Assembly: GCA_018242685.1 (NCBI GenBank)
Contig: JAFEBM010000015.1
Span: forward strand, 1 to 64,000
DNA from: Nitrospira sp.
GTDB lineage: Bacteria > Nitrospirota > Nitrospiria > Nitrospirales > Nitrospiraceae
Length of the DNA stretch: 64,000 nt
Direction of reading: 5' to 3'
In this document: one piece after another, positions 7,568-21,558 of the stretch
Layout: each line of letters begins with the position of its first letter
Position numbering within the stretch: the stretch's first letter is position 1
Position numbers and translations under genes: made by a program
The notes under the pieces: model-generated
Seen by the model: the letters and a program-made list of their open reading frames with translations, nothing else
What the model was told of the DNA's origin: nothing
The model's database searches: none

Positions 7568-8164
7568 ATGAGGGCTCAGGGTTTGAATCTCGTCGGAACG
7601 GAGTCCGCGGTATCGAATGATGCGTGTGGTCTGGTGGGCAATTCTATAGCCCTCACGTATACACAGATTGCAAGCTTGTTTCATCAGTACCGCGAAGAAC
7701 TCACACGCAGGTTAATCGGTATGGTGAAGTCGCGCGAGACAGCCGCTGATCTTGTGCAAGATGTCTATCTGCGGCTGCTCCGACTAGGCGATCAGCATCT
7801 TGTTGAGCAACCGAGAGCCTTGCTCCACAAAATTGCCACTAATCTGGCGATCGACCATTTACGAAAAGAAAAACACAGCGTTCAAGGATTCGATTGTTTG
7901 GATACGGCCATGGCCGTACCCTGCCATGCACCTTCTCCAGAACGCGAGTTGCTCGGGAAGCAGCGGTTTCGCCTTTTTCTGCAGGCAATCGAACATCTTC
8001 CCTCCCGAACTCGTGAGGCGTTTCTGCTCTGCCGAGTGTATGGGTACTCCTATCAAGAGATTGCGGCGCGCATGAACATCTCTGAAAGCGGTGTGGAAAA
8101 GTTGCTCATGCGCGCGCTCGACAGGAGTTGCAGAGCACTGGAGGCGATAGACAATGCCGAGTGA
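7568..8164 (+). CDS. FecI-type ECF RNA polymerase sigma factor
   Basis: The product is 198 residues, with region 2 at about 37-105 (SLFHQYREELTRRL, DLVQDVYLRLLR, LHKIATNLAIDHLRK) and region 4 at about 140-190 (LPSRTREAFLLCR...YSYQEIAARMNIS). The wording is that of iron-starvation sigma factors (FecI, FpvI, PvdS group). AAAGGAG just upstream fixes the ATG at 7568. It sits behind a Fur-type promoter and terminator, next to a broken fecR and an STN-type receptor gene. The motif GGTGAG-N16/17-CGTCT found four times in this locus is its most likely promoter. Confidence 0.93.
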   Translation: MRAQGLNLVGTESAVSNDACGLVGNSIALTYTQIASLFHQYREELTRRLIGMVKSRETAADLVQDVYLRLLRLGDQHLVEQPRALLHKIATNLAIDHLRKEKHSVQGFDCLDTAMAVPCHAPSPERELLGKQRFRLFLQAIEHLPSRTREAFLLCRVYGYSYQEIAARMNISESGVEKLLMRALDRSCRALEAIDNAE

Positions 8165-8194
8165 GGAAGTCGGTCTGCCGATTCGTCACACTGT

Positions 8195-8518
8195 ATGCCG
8201 GCGATCGCTACGTCAGACCTTTGCCGACGAGACCGACTCATGCAATGGGCAGACGAATCAGAAGACATGGCTCTATCTGAGGACGGAGCCCAGCTCCGGA
8301 AGGAAGCCGTAGCGCGGGTCATTTGGTTGCATGGCGGCGGTATGTCACCGAAGGACCGGAGGGCGTTTGATGCATGGCACGCGCAAAGTCATGCGCATGC
8401 CCACATGTTTCGAACGGTCTTCACGGTATGGGACAGTGCCGAGCTGCGTGCGGCTGCCGCCGCTGCCGCGAAACCTCGATCGTCCTCATTCAACATAAAG
8501 ATAGTCTCACGCCGTTGA
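8195..8518 (+). pseudogene. Truncated FecR anti-sigma factor (N-terminal DUF4880 domain only)
   Basis: The frame gives 107 residues. Residues about 33-92 (LRKEAVARVIWLHGGGMSPKDRRAF...WHAQS...FRTVFTVWDSAELR) match the cytoplasmic N-terminal DUF4880 domain of FecR proteins. The membrane helix and the whole periplasmic FecR domain, needed to sense a loaded receptor, are missing; FecR is normally 300-odd residues and only about 200 bases remain before the next gene. No ribosome-binding site precedes the ATG at 8195. A coupled ATG at 8154, overlapping the sigma stop, lies in another frame, so a frameshift near the start is also likely. In E. coli, N-terminal FecR fragments activate FecI constitutively, so the remnant could still be functional if translated. 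Confidence 0.7.
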
Positions 8519-8649
8519 TGCGCATTCCTGATCCGATCAGCCATCAAGCTATATTCGTTCTGACACAGACCATTCTGATTCGATAAGTCGGCAGGGGCCG
8601 ATCTTCTCGGAATTCTAATCCTTCCAAATTGCCGGTTCGCTTCAGATCA

Positions 8650-8678
8650 GGTGAGGGAAAGCCTGTTGTTTTCCGTCT
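8650..8678 (+). promoter_or_regulatory. Candidate iron-starvation ECF sigma promoter (copy 2)
   Basis: GGTGAGG at 8650-8656, 17 bases, then CGTCT at 8674-8678. It shares a longer block with copy 3 (TCAGGTGAGG and TTCCGTCTA in both). It lies about 43 bases before the ATG of receptor 2, with an AGGAGG ribosome-binding site at 8705-8710 between. Confidence 0.65.
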
Positions 8679-8721
8679 ACAGGGGGGTGCGATAGAAATG
8701 AAACAGGAGGCGCTGAGCTGA

Positions 8722-11328
8722 ATGGAGCGAGGAGAGCTGGGCAATAGGGGATATACGTTACGATATCAGGAACAAAACTTACGATGGCCTTATAAGTGGT
8801 TATGGGGTCTATGCTGGGGGCTGCTGTTTTTCGTGTTCATCGTTCCGTTTGCCGACGACATATTCGCACAAGATGGCGTTCCAACAGAGCCGCAACCAAC
8901 CTCGGTCGACTTCAACATTGCCTCGCAACCGCTCGGGGCAGCTATGAACGCCTTTGCTGAAGCGACGGGCTGGCAGATCACTGTTCCGACCGAGTTGATC
9001 ACCGGTCGGACATCATCCGATATCAGCGGAAGCTACCAACCGGAACAGGCTCTCCAAGCGCTGCTGACCGGGACGGGAATGACCTATCGCGTGACCGATA
9101 CCAACGCCGTCACTCTCGTACCGGATAACGCAGTGCCTGGTGTTGCTTCGCCGCCGATCATGGAAGGGCCGGTTGCCACGCAAGAACCGTTAAGCAAACC
9201 GTTCGATGCCGCTGAGCCGAAGCCAATCAAGGTGCCTGAAGTTGTGGTGAAGGAAGTTCGAAAGCGAAAAGATCCCTATGCCGTCGACGATGCCACGAGC
9301 ACGATGCGGGTTCCCGTGTCCATCCATGACACGCCTCGATCCGTCGAGGTTGTGACGAGGCAAGTGATGGATGACCAAAAAGTCATCCGGTTCAGTGAAG
9401 CCCTGCGGAATGTGAGCGGAGTATCCCAATCCAACGATCAGGGTGGTCAGACCGGCGAATTCACGATACGCGGATTTGCATCAGAGCTGAACGTCTTTAA
9501 GAACGGCTTTCGCGACGACACTCTCAGTACACGGACGCAGCGAGACGTCATCAATCTCGAACGTATCGAAGTCGTCAAGGGCCCTCCGTCGTTTCTGTAT
9601 GGCCGCGCCGATCCAGGTGGAATCATCAATCAAATCACGAAGGCGCCGTTGAAGAATCCCTACTATTCGGCGGAAATGCTCATCGGCAACTATGGTCTCT
9701 ATCGTCCGCAGTTCGACATCGGGGGACCGCTGAATGCCAGCAAGACGCTGACGTTTCGGTTCAACGGCATGTTCGAATCAGCCGGGAGTTATCGAGATGG
9801 CGTCGAATCGACGCGCACTTTTGTCGCTCCGACGATCGGATGGGAAATCGGGCCTCGGACCACCTTACGGTTCGAAGGTGAATACCTATATAGTCGTGCC
9901 CCCATCGATCGTGGATTGGTCGCCTTCGGCACAGGCGTCGCGCCGATCCCGATCAGCCGCTTCCTGGGCGATCCGACGCGTAAACTCGAAACCAACAATG
10001 GGAAAGCCACGCTGATCCTATTACACGAGTTCAACGACATGTTTACGTGGCGCAGCGCATTCAGAGCGGCCGTGACCCACAGCCGATACTCCAGTCTGGA
10101 ATCAAATTTTTTCATCGACGAAGCCGCCGGCATTCTGAATCTGGCGCAGTATTACATCCCGACGACCACACAGAGTCACTACCTGCAGAATGAATTACAT
10201 GGAAAATTTTCCACCGGTCCCTTCAAGCACAAGACAATCGTTGGGGTCGAGTTGGGGCGCGAGGTCAATGTCGCCTCGGTATCCGGTGATTTCGGAGGAG
10301 ACACGACCACGCCAGGCGCCTTCAGCTTTATCAATATCTTCAATCCCAGCGACCGATTGTTCTTAGGGGGGCCTCTTCAAAAATTCAGCAATACTAAAAA
10401 CGTCAACGATATTCTGGGCTTCTATTTTGGAGATCACGTCAGCCTCCTGGACAATCTCCACCTGCACGGTGGTGGTCGATTTGATTACTTTAAACAAAAC
10501 TTGACCGTTCGTCCCGACGATTTTACGCCGACTCAGAGTCAGGACAGCCAAACTGATCTCGCGTTCAGCCCATCAGTTGGGTTGGCTTACCAACCCTGGA
10601 AACCCATCACGTTCTATGCCAACTATACAGAGTCGTTTGCTCCGCAAACGGCTGGGACCAGAAGCTTCACCGGGTCGCTGTTCAGTCCGGAGCGCGGAAA
10701 GGCCTATGAGGGCGGTGTCAAATTTCAATTCTTCGAGGAGCGGTTGCGGGCGACCATCGCCGGTTTTCACATCAAGAAAAGAAATGTCATCACCACTGAT
10801 CCTGTGAACGGACCACAATTTTCCGTCGCGACCGGTGAACAGCGCAGTCAAGGCATCGAGTTCGACGTGGCGGGAAGGATTTTGCCGGGATGGGATCTCA
10901 TCGCCAACTATGCCTACATCGATGCGAGGATCACCGAAGATAATACCTTTCAGATAGGAAGCCGACTGACTAATGTTCCCCTCCACCAGGGCAGCCTCTG
11001 GACGACTTATTTCCTTCAGGACGGTCCGCTCAAAGGCCTCGGTGCTGGACTCGGCATGTATGCGCAAGGGAAGCGAACCGGGGTGTTTCAATGTACGGAT
11101 CCGGCCAATTGCCAGGCACCGTTCGACCTTCCCGGGTTTGTCCGCATGGATGCCGCAGCGTATTATCGAAAACAGGAAATATTCCCCAGAACCAACTTGC
11201 TTGCAGCCCTGAACCTCACCAACGTATTGGATCAACGGCACTTTACCGGCACATTAGACGTCCGGGAGGTCGTCTATACCGGCGCGCCTTTCACGGTGAT
11301 CGGCTCTATAAAGCTTGAGTACTTTTAG
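8722..11328 (+). CDS. TonB-dependent siderophore receptor with STN signalling domain (receptor 2)
   Basis: The product is 868 residues, with the same architecture as receptor 1: signal peptide, here after an unusually long basic N-terminal extension (hydrophobic core about 31-50), STN domain at about 60-132 (VDFNIASQPLGAAMNAFA), TonB-box region (VPEVVVKEV), plug motif VVKGPPSFLYGRADPGG and a barrel ending IKLEYF. AGGAGG at 8705 supports the ATG. It lies directly after sigma and fecR genes, the usual place of a FecA-type signal-transducing receptor, and directly before the megasynthase operon, so it is the best candidate for cognate uptake of the product. Because fecR is truncated, its STN domain may have lost its local partner. 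Confidence 0.95.
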   Translation: MERGELGNRGYTLRYQEQNLRWPYKWLWGLCWGLLFFVFIVPFADDIFAQDGVPTEPQPTSVDFNIASQPLGAAMNAFAEATGWQITVPTELITGRTSSDISGSYQPEQALQALLTGTGMTYRVTDTNAVTLVPDNAVPGVASPPIMEGPVATQEPLSKPFDAAEPKPIKVPEVVVKEVRKRKDPYAVDDATSTMRVPVSIHDTPRSVEVVTRQVMDDQKVIRFSEALRNVSGVSQSNDQGGQTGEFTIRGFASELNVFKNGFRDDTLSTRTQRDVINLERIEVVKGPPSFLYGRADPGGIINQITKAPLKNPYYSAEMLIGNYGLYRPQFDIGGPLNASKTLTFRFNGMFESAGSYRDGVESTRTFVAPTIGWEIGPRTTLRFEGEYLYSRAPIDRGLVAFGTGVAPIPISRFLGDPTRKLETNNGKATLILLHEFNDMFTWRSAFRAAVTHSRYSSLESNFFIDEAAGILNLAQYYIPTTTQSHYLQNELHGKFSTGPFKHKTIVGVELGREVNVASVSGDFGGDTTTPGAFSFINIFNPSDRLFLGGPLQKFSNTKNVNDILGFYFGDHVSLLDNLHLHGGGRFDYFKQNLTVRPDDFTPTQSQDSQTDLAFSPSVGLAYQPWKPITFYANYTESFAPQTAGTRSFTGSLFSPERGKAYEGGVKFQFFEERLRATIAGFHIKKRNVITTDPVNGPQFSVATGEQRSQGIEFDVAGRILPGWDLIANYAYIDARITEDNTFQIGSRLTNVPLHQGSLWTTYFLQDGPLKGLGAGLGMYAQGKRTGVFQCTDPANCQAPFDLPGFVRMDAAAYYRKQEIFPRTNLLAALNLTNVLDQRHFTGTLDVREVVYTGAPFTVIGSIKLEYF

Positions 11329-11340
11329 ATGGGATGCTCA

Positions 11341-11368
11341 GGTGAGGAAAATGCTTCGTGTTCCGTCT
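11341..11368 (+). promoter_or_regulatory. Candidate iron-starvation ECF sigma promoter (copy 3) of the megasynthase operon
   Basis: GGTGAGG at 11341-11347, 16 bases, CGTCT at 11364-11368. It starts 13 bases after receptor 2 ends and would give a leader of nearly 200 bases before the first NRPS gene. The leader contains a nested inverted repeat, AAGGGA at 11399 with TCCCTT at 11433, and GCGG at 11406 with CCGC at 11420, which may fold. Confidence 0.65.
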
Positions 11369-11569
11369 AAGTAGTACAGAACGCTTCAGTCATCAGAGAA
11401 GGGATGCGGTCCCGCAATGCCGCTAGTTTTCTTCCCTTTGATGCAGATGGCCTTCGAGCTCACCGGCTGAAGCAACGGGAGAAACCCTACAGAGGTTCAC
11501 GACGGTTTGGGATGAACGGCAACCGGCATCCTACGATCCTGGTGTGTCTGATGCCTGAGGAAGACTCCA

Positions 11570-16945
<5,376 letters not shown>

Positions 16946-16946
16946 G

Positions 16947-19900
16947 ATGTATCGAAACGACGGCGATCAAACCAGCGAGCACGATGGATTGGACATTGCG
17001 ATCATCGGACTGGCCTGTCGTTTTCCCGGCAGTCACGATAGCACGGCATTCTGGACCAATCTCCGTGATGGAGTGGAATCCATTACCGCCTTTAGTGAGG
17101 AGGATCTGCGATCAGCGGGAGTTCAAGAACGTCTACGTCAGGACCAGAACTATGTCCGAATGCGAGGCATCATCGACGGGATCGATCTGTTCGATGCCGA
17201 TTTCTTTGGTGTGACTCCCAAAGAAGCCGAGCTGATGGATCCTCAGCACCGACTGTTTCTCGAATGTGCGTGGGAGACCTTCGAACATGCGGGCTATGAC
17301 CCGGAACGGTTCCACGGACCGATCGGCGTCTACGCTGGCTCCAGCACCAGCGGCTACCTATTCAATCTTTTTCCTCAGGGCCTGCTGTTGCAGTCGGCTG
17401 CCGATATGGCGGGGCTGCTTGGCGTGGAGAAAGATTCGCTGCCTACCCGCGTGTCCTACAAATTGAATCTGGAAGGGCCAAGCGTTGCCGTCCAAACCGC
17501 CTGTTCTACCTCCCTGGTTGCCGTCCACCTGGCCTGTCAGGGGCTGCTCGCGGGTGAATGCGACATGGCGCTGGCAGGAGGCATCTCCGTCAATGTGCCA
17601 CAAAAAGTCGGCTATTTCTATCAGAAGAGCGGAATTGCCTCTCCTGATGGGCACTGTCGGGCCTTCGACGCGGATGCGCGTGGGACGGTCGGAGGAAGCG
17701 GAGTGGGAATCGTGCTGTTGAAGCGATTGGAGGAGGCACGAGTCGACGGCGATCATATCTTGGCGCTCATCAAGGGCTCGGCGATCAATAACGATGGAGC
17801 GCATAAGGTCGGATATACCGCACCGCGAGTCGAAGGGCAGGCCAAGGTCATCCGGGCGGCGCACGTAGCGGCCAGGGTCGAGCCGAAATCGATACGATAT
17901 GTCGAAGCGCACGGTACCGGGACACCCATGGGCGACCCGATAGAAGTGGCGGCCCTCACCAAGGCATTTCGAGCCTGCACCGACAATAACGGTTTCTGTG
18001 CCATCGGATCGGTCAAGACCAACATCGGACATCTCGATGCGGCGGCAGGGATCGCAGGGCTGATCAAGACAGCCCTCGCTCTGTCGCACAAACAGATTCC
18101 TCCCAGCCTGCATTTTTCCTCTCCGAACCCGGAAATTGATTTTTCCGAGACGCCTTTTTACGTCAATACGAAACTGACCGACTGGACAACACACGACAAC
18201 CCGCTGCGTGCCGGCGTCAGCTCATTCGGTCTCGGCGGTACCAATGCGCATGTCGTCATGGAAGAAGCACCGCCGGTGGAACGTGAGCCGCATCCTGTCG
18301 ATCAACGTCCGCGACTTATCGTGTTGTCCGCTAAATCCGAGGCGGCCTTGAGCGAGATGACGGATCGATTCGTTGCGTATCTTCAGCAACATCCCACGGC
18401 TGCACTAGCGGATGTCGCCTATACGTTGCAGACCGGCCGGAGAGCATTTCTTCATCGCCGATGGGAGGTGGCCGACACCATCGAATCTGCGGCATGCGCG
18501 TTGAGTCGGCCCGATCGCGTGAAAACGATCGGCCAGGCCGGCGAGCCGAGACCGGTAGTGTTTCTGTTTTCAGGGCAGGGTTCACAGTATCGCACGATGG
18601 GCCGGGGCCTCTATGCCCAGGAACCGATATTCCGAGAGCAGGTGGACCGATGCGCAGCCCTGCTCGTTTCTCACATCGGCATGGACATCAAGTCGGTTCT
18701 GTTTGAGGAGTCTGCTGGAGACTCGGAGAAACTCAACCGCACTGCCTTTACGCAACCAGCCTTGTTCGTGCTGGAGTATGCACTTGCCAACCTCTGGATG
18801 AGCCTCGCTGTGCATCCTCAAGGCATGATCGGGCACAGCGTGGGGGAATATGTCGCCGCCTGCCTCTCAGGTGTTTTTTCTCTCGAAGATGCATTGCGAT
18901 TGATCGCGGTTCGCGGACGACTCATGCAAGGCATGCCGCCTGGTTCCATGCTGGCGGTGTCGATGTCGGAAGCTGATGCAACAGCCCTCCTGCACGAAGA
19001 CTTGGACCTCGCGGCGGTCAACGGACCGAATCAATGCGTCTTGTCCGGGCCGGAACCCAGCATCAAAAATCTGCAAGAAACACTGACGAAAAAAGATGTA
19101 CAGAACGTAAGGCTCCAAACTTCCCATGCGTTTCATTCACGCATGATGGACCCTGTCTTGGAATCCTTTAAAGCGCAGGTTGCCGGCGTCGCGCGTCATG
19201 CGCCGACTATTCCCTGGGTTTCCAACGTGACCGGCGACTGGATTGTGGCAGCCCAGGCCATGGATCCATCGTACTGGGTTGATCATTTGCGGCGGACTGT
19301 CCGCTTTACCGATGGTATCGAGACATTGTGCCGGAAGCCGGAGCGAATTCTGCTTGAAGTGGGACCGGGACGAACCTTGTGTGCATTGGCTCGGCGACAG
19401 ATCGATGGACGTCCGGTGACGGCACTGGCCTCTCTGAGCAAACCACGAGACAGTTCTCCTGCGGCATCCGAACCGTCCAGTTTTCTTGAAGCGGTCGGGC
19501 ATCTCTGGGCAACCGGCGTAGCAATCGATTGGGCCGGCTTATACCGAGGCGAACGCCCGCGGAGACTTCCCCTGCCGACCTATCCATTTGAACGCCGGCG
19601 GTTCTGGGTAGAACCGGTCAAGCCGTCTGCGACGAATCAGGATGTGGCTCCCTCCAAGAAACTAAATATCAGTGACTGGTTCTACGAACCGTCATGGAAG
19701 CGATCCAGAGCAGTTCTGTCGATTCGGCCTATTCGGGACGGCTCATGGCTGGTATTTGTCGGCGAGCGGGGAGAAGGAACCGGCATCGTCGAACAATTGG
19801 AATCAGATGGGCGGACGGTCGTGACGGTATCGGCCGGCGAGCGATACGAACGACACACGAAGGGAAGGTATTCGATACGACCAGGAGTTCGTGAAGATTA

Positions 19901-21545
19901 TCACAGGGTGATTGAGGGTTTGCGGCGACAAGACCTCTGGCCGGATCGCTTGGTGCATTGTTGGAATGTGCGCTCTCGCGATGGTTCGTTATCTGCCGAG
20001 ACTTTTCGCCGTGCCCAAGATACAGGCTTGTACAGTCTCATGTTCCTCTCCCAGGCTTTGGGAAGCAGGACATCAGCGAACGCGACATTCATGTGCATCG
20101 TGACCGCCGGGTTGCATGATGTCACAGGCGAAGAAACGTTGCGTCCGGAACTGGCTCCGATCGTGGGAGCCTGCCGGGTCATTCCACAGGAATACGTCAA
20201 TCTCACATGTCGGATGGTCGATCTCCAGGCATCGACAGCTTCTGAAGAAGTGTTGACGCAATCGGTGATTGCTCGGCTTCTTGCCGAACACCCCGTTCGA
20301 CAGGACGAATCTGTCGTTGCGTACCGGGGAGCGCATCGATGGGTCCCGACATTCCAGCCGGTGAAGCTGGACCATTCGGACGAACAGCCGGCCTTGCTGC
20401 GGACACAGGGTGTCTATCTTATCACCGGGGGGCTTGGAGGAGTCGGCCTTCAACTCGCCGACTATCTCGTCCGAACCGTCAAGGCGCGCCTTGTCCTCAT
20501 AGGTCGCTCAAAACCGACGGAAGCACAGATGCAGCGGCTGAAGACGCTCGAACAAGTCGGCGGGGAAATTCTCACCATCCAGGCGCATGTGGCCGATGAG
20601 CCGCAGATGCGTTTGGCACTGGCGCAGGCTCTGGATCGGTTCGGCGCAGTGCACGGAGTGATCCATGCCGCCGCGGTGCCGGGCGGAGGGCTGATCGATC
20701 TCAAAACCGTGGAGGCAATGGAGACTGAGTTTAGTCCCAAGGTAGGCGGCGCCTTCGTCCTCGACCAAGTGCTACGGAAAGTGCCCTTGGACTTTATCTG
20801 CTTCTGTTCCTCGTTGAATGCGCTGACCGGAGGAGTGGGACAAGTCGGTTATTGTGCCGCCAACGCTACCTTGGATGCGATGGCTCACGCGTTCTCGAAG
20901 CGTGAGTCGCGTGTCATCTCCGTGAATTTCGATCGTTGGAATCAGGTCGGTATGGCGGTGCAGGCCGAAGCTCGGCTGAAAGCTCTACAGATCGATGCTT
21001 CGGAATTCGACGGTATGGCGGCGCCTGAAGCACAGGACGTGTTCGGCCGGATATTGCACGGATGGACGTCTCCGCAAGTCATCGTGTCCGTTCGTGACTG
21101 CTCCTCCTTCGTGACGCAGAGCGCCGGAACCCCACTTACGAACGTCGTCGGCATCACCGCCAAGAGAGGAGATGCGAACCAAGAATTACTCCGTGGCAAG
21201 GCGGATCAGATAGCCGGCTCGACGATTGAGGAGCAGGTGACACTTGTCTGGCGACACATTCTCGGCGTCGAGCAGGTCGGTTTGGATGACGACTTTTTCA
21301 CGTTGGGCGGCGAATCACTGGCGGCTCTGCAGATCTTGAACCGGGTACAAGATTTTTTCGGCATGGAGGTCTCTCTCAAAAATTTTTTTGAACATCCGAC
21401 GGTCGCCGGACTCTCCGAACACATCCGGCGTCAACAAAAGGGCGGTATCACGACGGTACCGGACATTGTTCCGCTTCCTCGAAAAGCCCGCTCTCAACGG
21501 ATGAGTTCCGTCCATTCGGGTACACCAGGCCGACCGGAATCATGA
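16947..21545 (+). CDS. Type I PKS module: KS - AT - KR - ACP
   Basis: The product is 1532 residues. The ketosynthase has the complete Cys186-His322-His362 triad (TACSTSL, EAHGTGT, NIGHLDAA). The acyltransferase carries GHSVGEY with Ser631 and HAFHS at 727-731, the malonyl-CoA signature. The ketoreductase (about 1155-1330) keeps GGLGGVG and YCAAN (Tyr1302, Asn1306), and no LDD motif is seen. The ACP serine is Ser1457. There is no dehydratase or enoylreductase. It should extend the acyl-aminoacyl chain by two carbons and reduce the ketone, giving a gamma-amino-beta-hydroxy (statine-like) unit. The ATG follows the NRPS stop by one base, so translation is coupled. Confidence 0.93.
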   Translation: MYRNDGDQTSEHDGLDIAIIGLACRFPGSHDSTAFWTNLRDGVESITAFSEEDLRSAGVQERLRQDQNYVRMRGIIDGIDLFDADFFGVTPKEAELMDPQHRLFLECAWETFEHAGYDPERFHGPIGVYAGSSTSGYLFNLFPQGLLLQSAADMAGLLGVEKDSLPTRVSYKLNLEGPSVAVQTACSTSLVAVHLACQGLLAGECDMALAGGISVNVPQKVGYFYQKSGIASPDGHCRAFDADARGTVGGSGVGIVLLKRLEEARVDGDHILALIKGSAINNDGAHKVGYTAPRVEGQAKVIRAAHVAARVEPKSIRYVEAHGTGTPMGDPIEVAALTKAFRACTDNNGFCAIGSVKTNIGHLDAAAGIAGLIKTALALSHKQIPPSLHFSSPNPEIDFSETPFYVNTKLTDWTTHDNPLRAGVSSFGLGGTNAHVVMEEAPPVEREPHPVDQRPRLIVLSAKSEAALSEMTDRFVAYLQQHPTAALADVAYTLQTGRRAFLHRRWEVADTIESAACALSRPDRVKTIGQAGEPRPVVFLFSGQGSQYRTMGRGLYAQEPIFREQVDRCAALLVSHIGMDIKSVLFEESAGDSEKLNRTAFTQPALFVLEYALANLWMSLAVHPQGMIGHSVGEYVAACLSGVFSLEDALRLIAVRGRLMQGMPPGSMLAVSMSEADATALLHEDLDLAAVNGPNQCVLSGPEPSIKNLQETLTKKDVQNVRLQTSHAFHSRMMDPVLESFKAQVAGVARHAPTIPWVSNVTGDWIVAAQAMDPSYWVDHLRRTVRFTDGIETLCRKPERILLEVGPGRTLCALARRQIDGRPVTALASLSKPRDSSPAASEPSSFLEAVGHLWATGVAIDWAGLYRGERPRRLPLPTYPFERRRFWVEPVKPSATNQDVAPSKKLNISDWFYEPSWKRSRAVLSIRPIRDGSWLVFVGERGEGTGIVEQLESDGRTVVTVSAGERYERHTKGRYSIRPGVREDYHRVIEGLRRQDLWPDRLVHCWNVRSRDGSLSAETFRRAQDTGLYSLMFLSQALGSRTSANATFMCIVTAGLHDVTGEETLRPELAPIVGACRVIPQEYVNLTCRMVDLQASTASEEVLTQSVIARLLAEHPVRQDESVVAYRGAHRWVPTFQPVKLDHSDEQPALLRTQGVYLITGGLGGVGLQLADYLVRTVKARLVLIGRSKPTEAQMQRLKTLEQVGGEILTIQAHVADEPQMRLALAQALDRFGAVHGVIHAAAVPGGGLIDLKTVEAMETEFSPKVGGAFVLDQVLRKVPLDFICFCSSLNALTGGVGQVGYCAANATLDAMAHAFSKRESRVISVNFDRWNQVGMAVQAEARLKALQIDASEFDGMAAPEAQDVFGRILHGWTSPQVIVSVRDCSSFVTQSAGTPLTNVVGITAKRGDANQELLRGKADQIAGSTIEEQVTLVWRHILGVEQVGLDDDFFTLGGESLAALQILNRVQDFFGMEVSLKNFFEHPTVAGLSEHIRRQQKGGITTVPDIVPLPRKARSQRMSSVHSGTPGRPES

Positions 21546-21558
21546 GGAACGCACGACG

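Noticed and set aside
8154-8320. Short frame starting at the ATG that overlaps the sigma stop
   Set aside because: Its sequence has no FecR features beyond the coupled start; better explained as the original fecR start now out of frame.
11370-11569. Possible cobalamin riboswitch in the NRPS leader (CCCGCAA block)
   Set aside because: Only a short block resembles the riboswitch core; the conserved B12 box and the GGTG/CCGG pairing elements are not present.
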